NCBI GenBank assembly: GCA_945631445.1 | Contig: CALZCR010000027.1 | Location: 1-10,240 of the forward strand | Direction of reading: 5' to 3' | DNA length: 10,240 nucleotides | Source: an uncultured Corynebacterium sp. | Lineage (GTDB): Bacteria > Actinomycetota > Actinomycetes > Mycobacteriales > Mycobacteriaceae | Shown: positions 1 to 5,388 of the stretch, piece by piece | Layout: each line of letters starts with the position of its first letter | Position numbering within the stretch: position 1 is the stretch's first letter | Notes under the pieces: model-generated | Database searches by the model: none | Told to the model about the DNA's origin: nothing | The model's input: the letters and a program-made list of their open reading frames with translations, nothing else | Made by a program: the position numbers and the translations under genes

Positions 1-1
1 C

Positions 2-268
2 ATCGCCGCGGTCACGCACTTCTACCCGCACCGCCTGCGCGGCACCGCGTTGGGCTGGGCGCTGGGGGTGGGCCGTATCGGTGCGGTGGTGGCGCCGCAG
101 CTCGCGGGCCTGCTGCTGTCGTGGGGCCTCGGCCCCGAGTCGAACTACCTGCTCTTCGCAGTCTCGGCTCTGCTGTCCTCCCTGTCGCTGATCATCTTGT
201 ACAACATTCAGCGACGCAGCCCGAGCACCACGAAAGCGGTGGTGTACGAGCCCGCCAGCTCCTCCTAG
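2..268 (+). CDS. MFS aromatic-acid:H+ symporter, C-terminal part (5' end outside window)
   Basis: The reading frame is open from the left edge to TAG at 266-268, giving about 88 residues of a membrane protein. It starts within a loop (FYPHRLRGTALGWALG, with the RGT-G-GWA pattern typical of the aromatic acid:H+ symporter branch of the major facilitator superfamily). Two hydrophobic segments follow (about residues 17-39 and 47-68 of the fragment), then a short polar cytoplasmic tail, so these are helices 11 and 12. Family members import benzoate-type acids such as 4-hydroxybenzoate, 3-hydroxybenzoate or gentisate with protons. The next gene, 91 bases downstream on the same strand, is a probable 3-hydroxybenzoate 6-hydroxylase, so 3-hydroxybenzoate or gentisate is the likeliest cargo. 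This is inferred from context. The start and most of the protein are not visible. Confidence 0.85.
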   Translation: MAAVTHFYPHRLRGTALGWALGVGRIGAVVAPQLAGLLLSWGLGPESNYLLFAVSALLSSLSLIILYNIQRRSPSTTKAVVYEPASSS

Positions 269-359
269 AGTCCCCGGCGCCGGGCCGGCGGGCCCGATGC
301 GCTGACCGCACAGCTAACATTCATAAAAATAACCTACTTGGAAGGAAGGGTTGACCTAC
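269..359 (+). promoter_or_regulatory. Spacer between transporter and hydroxylase: GC hairpins, AT-rich island, RBS
   Basis: The first part is very GC-rich and contains a perfect 12-base palindrome, CCCGGCGCCGGG, at 273-284. It can fold, but no T-run follows, so it is a poor intrinsic terminator. An AT-rich island at about 314-333 stands out and could hold a promoter -10 for the hydroxylase, but I find no convincing -35. GAAGGAAGG at 341-349 is a good ribosome binding site for the ATG at 360. Whether the two genes are one transcript or the second has its own promoter cannot be decided from sequence. Confidence 0.4.
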
Positions 360-1739
360 ATGTCTACCGCAACTCCCACCACTGAACTCGCCGGCAAGAA
401 AATCATTGTCTCCGGCGGAGGCATCGGCGGCGCCTCCACGGCGCTGGCGCTGGCGCTGCGTGGCGCAGACGTCACTCTCTACGAACGCCACGAGGAGTTC
501 AAGGAGGTCGGCGCCGGCCTGCAGATCGGCCCCCACGGCGTGAAGATCCTGGAGAAGTGGGGGTTGGGGGACAAGGCCATCCAAGCTGGCTACCTGCCCG
601 ACGACATGCAGTTCCGTGACGCGGTCACCGCCGAAAACATCCTGACCATGAAGTTCGACGAGACTTTCCGCGAGCGCTACGGCGCCCCCTACCTGGTGGT
701 GCACCGCTCCGACTTACTGACCCTCCTCGTCGAGGCCGGCCGTGAGGCGGGCGCTGACCTGGTCAACGGCGTCTCTGTCCTAGGTGGCGAGGAAAACGCC
801 GCCGGTGACGGAGTCGAGGTCAAGATCGAGCACCGCGCCGACGGCAGCGTCGAGACCGTTTCCGCGGACCTGCTCGTCGCCTGCGACGGCATCCACTCCG
901 TGTTCCGTCAGGAAATCGTCCAGGACGAGCCTGTGCCGAGCGCCTACGTGGCCTACCGCGGCACCTCGGACCTGCCGAACGACCCGGACATGCAGGGTCT
1001 GAACTCGGTGGTGGGCTACATTGGCCCGCGCTGCCACTTCATCCAGTACCCGCTGCGCCAGGGAGAGCTGCTCAACCAGGTCGCCGTGTTCCAGTCGCCG
1101 CGGTACTTGGACGCGCTGATCAACGGCACCGAAGTCCCGGAGGACTGGGGAAACAACGACGAGTTCAAGGACGCTTTCGGGCACACCAACGAGTTCGTCC
1201 AGGGACGCCTCGGCCACATGTGGCTGGACCAGTGGTGGCAGATGGCCGACCGGGAACCGCTGACCGACTGGGTGGTCAGCGACCACATCATCGTCATGGG
1301 CGACGCCGCCCACCCGCCCTTGCAGTACATCGCTTCTGGCGCGGTCATGGCCATGGAGGACGGCGAGACTCTGGCGCTGTACGCCTCCGAGGCCGCTGCC
1401 GCGGGCGACGTGGACTGGGGCTCGGTAGTCCGCGAGGTCTCCGATGAGCGGGCCCCGCGTTGTGGCCGCATTCAGACCACCTCCCGTTTCTGGGGCGAGA
1501 TGTGGCACGTCGACGGCGTCGCCCGCCACGTGCGCAACGAGGCTTTCCGCCAGGCGGAGCGCGGCGGCTGGTTCCACTACGCCGACTGGCTGTGGAACTA
1601 CGATCCGGCCCGCCGCGACTACGTCAACAATCCGGAGCTGGGCGAGCTGCCGGAGGGGTTGAAGGACTGGGAGTACAACATCCACAAGATCCAGCGTCAG
1701 CGGGACGCCGGGGTGAGCGCAGAGGACATCACCGTCTAG
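360..1739 (+). CDS. FAD-dependent 3-hydroxybenzoate 6-hydroxylase (gentisate-forming)
   Basis: This 459-residue flavoprotein monooxygenase is predicted to hydroxylate 3-hydroxybenzoate at C6 to gentisate using NAD(P)H and O2, in the cytoplasm. All group A flavin hydroxylase signatures are visible. GGGIGG at residues 19-24 is the dinucleotide-binding GxGxxG, with the acidic end of strand beta-2 at LYER. ACDGIHS is the DG motif. [10 protein letters not shown] from G314 binds FAD and reads as in 3-hydroxybenzoate 6-hydroxylases rather than salicylate hydroxylases. H226 and Y230 (HFIQY) have the His-x3-Tyr spacing I recall for substrate-site residues of the Rhodococcus enzyme. The ATG at 360 is preferred over the in-frame TTG at 351 because GAAGGAAGG lies about 10 bases before it. 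Length fits the family (about 440-460). The upstream transporter supports an aromatic-acid role. Salicylate or 6-hydroxynicotinate hydroxylase are the main alternatives. The gene ends one base before pth ends on the other strand. Confidence 0.85.
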   Translation: MSTATPTTELAGKKIIVSGGGIGGASTALALALRGADVTLYERHEEFKEVGAGLQIGPHGVKILEKWGLGDKAIQAGYLPDDMQFRDAVTAENILTMKFDETFRERYGAPYLVVHRSDLLTLLVEAGREAGADLVNGVSVLGGEENAAGDGVEVKIEHRADGSVETVSADLLVACDGIHSVFRQEIVQDEPVPSAYVAYRGTSDLPNDPDMQGLNSVVGYIGPRCHFIQYPLRQGELLNQVAVFQSPRYLDALINGTEVPEDWGNNDEFKDAFGHTNEFVQGRLGHMWLDQWWQMADREPLTDWVVSDHIIVMGDAAHPPLQYIASGAVMAMEDGETLALYASEAAAAGDVDWGSVVREVSDERAPRCGRIQTTSRFWGEMWHVDGVARHVRNEAFRQAERGGWFHYADWLWNYDPARRDYVNNPELGELPEGLKDWEYNIHKIQRQRDAGVSAEDITV

Positions 1740-1740
1740 C

Positions 1741-2310
1741 TCACCGCCGGAGGAAACGCTCCACTTCGTCGGCGGCGTCCGCGCAGATGATCGGCAACTC
1801 CGCCTGCTCCGCGCGGGAAAACCCCTTGAGCACGTACGACGCCGGGTCCATTCGACCGGGCGGGCGGCCGACGCCCACCGCGAGCCGCTGGTAGTCCTTT
1901 GTGCCCAGCGACTTGGTGACCGATTTCAGCCCGTTGTGCCCGTGGTCTCCGCCGCCGAGGCGCAGCCGCACCTCGGCGAAATCCAACTCGAGCTCGTCAT
2001 GGATGACGATGATCTCATCCGCGGGGACCGAAAAGTAGTTCGCCAGGGCTTTGACGGGTCCGCCGGAGACATTCATGTAACCGCGGGTGCGGCCCACCAC
2101 GACTTTACGGTTGCCGAGCCGGCCGGCCGGGAGTTCGGCGATCTCCGTGTTGGTGCGCTTGTGCACGCTCAAAGAGGCCGGCATGGGAACCACGCGTGAG
2201 CACAGCTCTTCGATGACGTCGACGCCGATGTTGTGGCGCGTGCCGGCGTACTTGGGGCCGGGGTTGCCCAGGCCGATGATGAGAACAGGGTTATCAGACA
2301 CGCGCACCAT
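1741..2310 (-). CDS. pth: Peptidyl-tRNA hydrolase (Pth1 family)
   Basis: Pth cleaves the ester bond of peptidyl-tRNAs dropped by stalled ribosomes, recycling tRNA in the cytoplasm. The 189-residue product has the family hallmarks: LIIGLGNPGPKY with N16, TRHNIG with catalytic H26, RGYMNVSG with the substrate-site Asn, and IHDELELDFAEVRLRLGGGDHGHNGL with the conserved Asp and glycine-rich segment. Length is normal (about 185-200). The start is uncertain. The ATG at 2310 has its only purine-rich stretch (GAGAAG, 2311-2316) directly against it, while the in-frame GTG at 2301 sits 9 bases from the same stretch and would give MSDNPVLIIGLGNPG, a natural Pth beginning of 186 residues. The gene lies downstream of rplY behind a strong hairpin, so it depends on read-through or on a promoter not recognised here. 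Its stop is one base from the stop of the convergent hydroxylase gene. Confidence 0.96.
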   Translation of the reverse strand: MVRVSDNPVLIIGLGNPGPKYAGTRHNIGVDVIEELCSRVVPMPASLSVHKRTNTEIAELPAGRLGNRKVVVGRTRGYMNVSGGPVKALANYFSVPADEIIVIHDELELDFAEVRLRLGGGDHGHNGLKSVTKSLGTKDYQRLAVGVGRPPGRMDPASYVLKGFSRAEQAELPIICADAADEVERFLRR

Positions 2311-2331
2311 CTTCTCACACCCGAAAAAGGG

Positions 2332-2371
2332 CGCACCCCGGGCGCATCGTCGACGATGCGCCCGGGGTGCG
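2332..2371 (-). terminator. Intrinsic terminator after rplY, before pth
   Basis: Bases 2332-2371 form a perfect inverted repeat with 20-base arms meeting at a SalI-like GTCGAC centre, so the RNA would fold into a long GC-rich stem with a tetraloop. Read on the minus strand it is followed by CCCTTTTTCGGG, giving a run of five U. It lies 26 bases past the rplY stop and 21 bases before the pth ATG. On the plus strand no T-run follows, so it acts in the minus direction. It should end most rplY transcripts and limit expression of pth. Confidence 0.85.
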
Positions 2372-2397
2372 GGAGTAAGAGAGGAGAAGTCGAAAGA

Positions 2398-3024
2398 CTA
2401 CTCGTTCTCTTCGGCCGCCGGAGCAGCCTCGGTGGCCTCGGTGGCCTCGGCCTCTTCGTCCTCCTCCGGGACGTCGGCGACTTCCTCGTGGGTGATGTTG
2501 AGGACCAACGTATCGGCCTCGTCGATGAGCTCGACGCCCTCCGGCAGGGCGATGTCTCCGGCCAGGATCTGGTTGCCGGCCTCGATGCCCTCGACGCTGA
2601 CGACGATCTCTTCCGGAAGCGTGAGCGCGTCCGCGACGATGGTCAGGGTGTCCAGCTCCTGGATGAGCATGGCGCCGGAGAAGACCTCGCCCTCGGTGAT
2701 GACCGGGACCTCGACCTCGACCTTTTCGCCGCGCTTAATGCTGAACATGTCCAGGTGATCGACGTCCATGGTCAGGACGTTCTGGTCGATGGCCTTGACC
2801 ATGCACAGGTGCTGCTCGCCGTCGATCTCGATTTCGACGACGGCGTTGACGCCCTCATTGCGCAGGAGGGCGTGGATCTCGAGCAGATCGGCGTGGAAGT
2901 GGATCGGCTCGTGGTGGCTGGCGTAGATGACGCCCGGCAAGCGGAAGTCGCGGCGCAGGCGACGTGCGGCGCCCTTGCCGAATTCGGTCCGTGCCTGTGC
3001 CTGGATGATGGTGGTTTCAGCCAT
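2398..3024 (-). CDS. rplY: 50S ribosomal protein bL25 (CTC/TL5 type, long form)
   Basis: This protein binds 5S rRNA in the large ribosomal subunit; the long CTC/TL5 form is also called general stress protein CTC. The 208-residue product has the N-terminal L25 domain (about residues 5-93: KGAARRLRRDFRLPGVIY, then the H-rich HHEPIHFH and FSIKRGEKV) followed by the beta-rich C-terminal TL5 domain (about 97-185, with NQILAGDIALPEGVELI). It ends in a low-complexity acidic tail of Glu and Ala (from about 187). The start at 3024 is well supported by GAGGAG six bases upstream. An upstream in-frame extension to 3081 lacks this support and is not L25-like. A promoter and a structured leader precede it, and a strong terminator follows. 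In C. glutamicum I recall this gene next to prs; here two other genes intervene. Confidence 0.96.
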   Translation of the reverse strand: MAETTIIQAQARTEFGKGAARRLRRDFRLPGVIYASHHEPIHFHADLLEIHALLRNEGVNAVVEIEIDGEQHLCMVKAIDQNVLTMDVDHLDMFSIKRGEKVEVEVPVITEGEVFSGAMLIQELDTLTIVADALTLPEEIVVSVEGIEAGNQILAGDIALPEGVELIDEADTLVLNITHEEVADVPEEDEEAEATEATEAAPAAEENE

Positions 3025-3079
3025 GGTGTGCTCCTCAGTGGTCGTGGGGTGGGGACGGTCGAGGCTCACGGTGAAACGC

Positions 3080-3137
3080 AAAAACCTGCGACCGACTCAA
3101 AATTCAAGGACGTGTCCTCGTCGAGTCATCGCAGGTT
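3080..3137 (-). promoter_or_regulatory. rplY leader hairpin with U-tract (candidate attenuator)
   Basis: On the minus strand AACCTGCGA (3137-3129) pairs perfectly with TCGCAGGTT (3091-3083). After a small bulge GACTC (3127-3123) pairs with GAGTC (3098-3094), and a small inner hairpin AGGA/TCCT sits near the tip. TTTTT (3084-3080) follows at once. This is the architecture of an intrinsic terminator, placed 55 bases before the rplY start and downstream of its likely promoter. It could attenuate rplY, for example under feedback by L25. Alternatively it is the relic of a terminator from the gene that once lay upstream. No alternative antiterminator fold was identified. Confidence 0.6.
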
Positions 3138-3200
3138 AAGAAATCTGTGATTCATCATCGCGTCGATAACGGCCGTGAAGCCCTCGCCGAGACGGCGTTT

Positions 3201-3230
3201 AATGTAACACGGCCGGGAAGGCGCCACCAA
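3201..3230 (-). promoter_or_regulatory. Probable rplY promoter
   Basis: On the minus strand TTGGTG (3230-3225) and TACATT (3206-3201) are 18 bases apart. TACATT fits the corynebacterial -10 consensus TANANT and TTG fits the start of the -35. Transcription would begin near 3194-3192, giving a leader of about 170 nt, unusually long for a simple gene and containing the hairpin at 3080-3137. Confidence 0.5.
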
Positions 3231-3268
3231 ACCCGGGGAGCGCCGCTGCCAGGCTTTCACCCTGGACA

Positions 3269-3299
3269 CCGTTGGCCAGCTCGGCTGCCTGGCCAACGG
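3269..3299 (+). promoter_or_regulatory. 11-base inverted repeat before the MFS gene (operator or 5'-UTR hairpin)
   Basis: CCGTTGGCCAG (3269-3279) and CTGGCCAACGG (3289-3299) are perfect reverse complements separated by nine bases. The right arm ends 17 bases before the MFS start codon and just ahead of its weak AAGG ribosome site. Neither strand shows a T-run after it, so it is unlikely to be a terminator. A smaller repeat, CCAGG-7-CCTGG (3249-3265), lies just upstream. Possible roles are a repressor operator or an RNA hairpin affecting translation. No regulator gene is seen nearby. Confidence 0.45.
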
Positions 3300-3316
3300 G
3301 ATAAGGTAAGTCGATT

Positions 3317-4450
3317 ATGAAGCAGAGACTGCAGTTTGCGGCGATCCTCATCGGCGGGTTCGTCGGCCCCTTCACCGGGCAGGCGCTGGCCGTCGTGCTG
3401 CCGGAGTTCGCGGAGACTTTCGACGTCACCGTGGCCCGGGCGGCGGCCACCATGTCGATCTATCTGTTCCCGTTCGCGACGATGATGCTTATCTCCGGTC
3501 GTTTAGTGCGCCGCTTCCCGCCGCACCGGGTGGTGGGCTTCGCCTATGCCGTGACTTTGCCGCTGGCGTTGCTGTTGCTGGTCACGCCGTCGTGGTGGTT
3601 GTTTGCTGCGGCGTTCGCGGCTATCGGCGTGGCGAACGCCTTCACCACGCCCGTGCTGCAGATCATGCTGCGCGCGATCACGCCGAAGGAGAAGCTCGGT
3701 CAGGCGTTGGGCACCTACGCCGCCATGCAATCTTTGGGCATGCTGTCCGCTCCGCTGGTCTCCGGGTTGGCGAGCCTGGTCACCTGGCGGCTGGCTTTCT
3801 TGGTCACCGCCGGGGCGGCCGCCTATATCCTGTTGGTGCGCCTGCCGGTGGTGCCTCCGCCCGCCGGCGCAGACAACGCCGCGGCCGGGCGAGTGCGGGT
3901 GGCTCCGACCCTGGTGCACATGGCGACGAGCTTCGTCGTCGGGTGCGGCATCATCGGCGTCGGTTTCATGACCTCGCTCTACGTCGGCGACGCTTTCGGC
4001 TTGGGGCCGGTCGGCCGTGGGCTGGTCGTGATGGCCGGTGGGGCGGCGGCCTTCTTCGCCTCCCGTCAGATCGGCGCCATGGCGGACCGGTACGGAGCGA
4101 CGACGGTGCTGGTGGCCAGCGGCGTGATCGCCGCGGTGGCCTTGTTCATGCTGCCGATCGCCCCGTGGGCGGCGCTGGTGGCCTTGTTCTGGGCCGCCGC
4201 GGTCGCCTCCGCGCAGGGCATTCAGGCGACGATCAACCTCACGGTCATCGAAGGGCCGGCGGGCTCGTCGCTGATTTCCACGGTGCAGGCGTTCCGGTTC
4301 TTCGGCTCGGCGGCGGCCCCGGTGCTCTTTCTGCCGATCTACACGGGCGTCGGCGGCGCCGCGTTTTGGGTGTCCTCCGCGGCGCTGGTGCTGGCCGCGG
4401 CCGCTCGGTGGTGGGTGGGGAAAGCGGAGCAGCGTGAGCGGTCTTCTTAG
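3317..4450 (+). CDS. MFS transporter, DHA1-like, 12 membrane helices
   Basis: This 377-residue integral membrane protein reads as a major facilitator of the drug:H+ antiporter-1 type. Helix 1 spans about residues 6-29. The loop between helices 2 and 3 carries the motif A-like GRLVRRFPPHR (61-71). TTPVLQIMLRAITPKEKLGQALGTYAAMQSLG (111-141) resembles the helix 4-5 region of the family. A short proline/alanine-rich polar loop (about 178-197) separates the two six-helix halves, and SRQIGAMADRYG (249-260) repeats motif A in the second half. It is short for the family (usually about 390-420), with small loops. The ATG at 3317 has AAGG (3303-3306) before it. The substrate cannot be told; an efflux role is a family guess. 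Its stop TAG overlaps the stop of the opposite dehydrogenase pseudogene (TTAG, 4447-4450). It lies with that gene between rplY and prs. Confidence 0.85.
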   Translation: MKQRLQFAAILIGGFVGPFTGQALAVVLPEFAETFDVTVARAAATMSIYLFPFATMMLISGRLVRRFPPHRVVGFAYAVTLPLALLLLVTPSWWLFAAAFAAIGVANAFTTPVLQIMLRAITPKEKLGQALGTYAAMQSLGMLSAPLVSGLASLVTWRLAFLVTAGAAAYILLVRLPVVPPPAGADNAAAGRVRVAPTLVHMATSFVVGCGIIGVGFMTSLYVGDAFGLGPVGRGLVVMAGGAAAFFASRQIGAMADRYGATTVLVASGVIAAVALFMLPIAPWAALVALFWAAAVASAQGIQATINLTVIEGPAGSSLISTVQAFRFFGSAAAPVLFLPIYTGVGGAAFWVSSAALVLAAAARWWVGKAEQRERSS

Positions 4451-5204
4451 AGCGCGGTGTAGCCGCCGTCGACCAAGTGGTAGGAACCGGTGATGAAAGA
4501 CGCCTCCTCGGACAGCAGGAAGCGCACCAGCGACGCACCTCCTGCGGTTCTCCGGTGCGGCCGAGCACGTGCTTGGTGGCGAGCTGGTCCTGGACCTCCT
4601 GGGGCAGAGAATCCTGCAGCGGGGTGCGGATATAGGCCGGGCCGACCGCGTTGACGCGGATGCCCTTATCGCCGTACTCTGCGGCGGCGTTCTTGGTGAA
4701 GCCGACGATGGCGTGCTTCGAGGCCGTGTAGGCGGAGTTCTCTAAAATCGCGACGGCGCCGTGGATGGAGGCCATGTTCACGATCGCGGTCTGCGCGGGG
4801 TTGTCCTGCTTGAGGAACTGTGCGATCTGGTAGTGGTTGCCGTAGACGACGCCGTTCAGGTTGAGTTGGATGACGTGGTCCCACGTATCCAGATCCATCT
4901 CGCCGACCTTGGCTCCCGGACCGTTGATGCCCGCGTTGTTGACCGCCAGATGCAGGGCCCCGAACTTCTCGACGGCAAACTCCACCGCAGCCTTATTGTC
5001 CTTACGGGTGGAGGCGCCCATTTGGAAGGCGAAAGCCTCTCAGTTGGACTCGCCGATTTCTCCGGCCACCCGCTCAGCGGCCGCCAAGTTGATGTCGGCG
5101 GCGATGATTTTTGCGCCGTGTGCGGCGAGATCTTTCGCGGTGGCTTCTCCGAGTCCGGAGCCGGCTCCGGTGACGAGGGCTACTTTTCCGTTGAACGTGG
5201 TCAT
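4447..5204 (-). pseudogene. Short-chain dehydrogenase/reductase, broken by an in-frame stop and a frameshift
   Basis: The gene begins at ATG 5204 with an excellent AAGGAG site six bases upstream. It encodes a classical NAD(P)-dependent SDR: TGAGSGLG (residues 12-19, cofactor loop), D37 after strand beta-2 (suggesting NAD preference), NNAG (89-92), and the catalytic N117, S146, Y159, K163 (YTASK). Two lesions break it. TGA at 5042-5040 is in frame as codon 55, where translation would otherwise continue into EAFAFQMGAST. Near 4535-4537 one base is missing, so after GEPQEV the frame shifts; restoring one G gives ASLVRFLLSEEASFITGSYHLVDGGYTAL and TAA at 4449-4447. The repaired length, 252 residues, is normal for an SDR. 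The intact C-terminus in the other frame shows the lesions are recent, or that one or both are sequencing errors. Substrate unknown; the family includes FabG-like, glucose and diol dehydrogenases. Its stop overlaps that of the MFS gene. Confidence 0.85.
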
Positions 5205-5254
5205 GTTTTCTCCTTCATTCTCTGCGGCTGATCGCCGCCGGGATTAGGGTGGGC

Positions 5255-5270
5255 GGCACCGAACGGTGCC
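5255..5270. promoter_or_regulatory. Perfect palindrome GGCACCG-AA-CGGTGCC upstream of the dehydrogenase
   Basis: Seven-base arms with a two-base centre form a compact, symmetric 16-base site, typical of a dimeric repressor operator. It is 51 bases before the dehydrogenase start. No T-run follows on the minus strand, which argues against a terminator. No adjacent regulator gene is seen. Function as an operator is inferred from symmetry and position only. Confidence 0.45.
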
Positions 5271-5291
5271 TAGCTTCCACCTCACAAGAAG

Positions 5292-5311
5292 TTTGATGAT
5301 ATGTCATCGAA
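5292..5311. promoter_or_regulatory. AT-rich operator-like palindrome with GATGA/TCATC arms
   Basis: TTTGATGATATGTCATCGAA has symmetric GATGA (5295-5299) and TCATC (5304-5308) arms around TATG, with matching TT/AA flanks. It lies in the only AT-rich stretch between prs and the dehydrogenase, where the dehydrogenase promoter must be. On the minus strand it contains TATCAT, a possible -10 element, so a protein bound here would block the promoter. No convincing -35 was found. Confidence 0.4.
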
Positions 5312-5333
5312 ATTTATTGGGGTGCAGAACCAA

Positions 5334-5376
5334 CGACGCCCCGCCGGCCGCCACAGGGGCGGTCAACGGGGCGTCG
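5334..5376 (-). terminator. Probable terminator after prs
   Basis: CGACGCCCCG (5334-5343) and CGGGGCGTCG (5367-5376) are perfect 10-base arms, with a second hairpin (CCGCC/GGCGG, 5348-5362) inside. It begins 12 bases after the prs stop on the minus strand. The following sequence, TTGGTTCTG, is only moderately U-rich, so termination may be incomplete. Confidence 0.6.
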
Positions 5377-5388
5377 GGCGGGGGAGAG

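Noticed and set aside
273..284. GC-rich palindrome after the aromatic transporter gene as a terminator
   Set aside because: No T-run follows and the next gene on the same strand is functionally linked; I only note it as possible structure.
2401..2470. Repetitive GCCTCGGTGGCCTC-type sequence as a tandem repeat element
   Set aside because: It is simply the Glu/Ala-rich acidic tail of bL25 written in GC-rich codons.
3074..3200. AAACGC (3200-3195, minus strand) pairing with GCGTTT (3079-3074) to close the whole rplY leader
   Set aside because: From the predicted -10 the first arm would lie upstream of the transcription start, so it would not be in the RNA.
4245..4446. Arg/Pro-rich C-terminal extension of the dehydrogenase frame, running past 4447 antisense to the MFS gene
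   Set aside because: It results from the frameshift near 4536; the true C-terminus is in the neighbouring frame and stops at 4447-4449.
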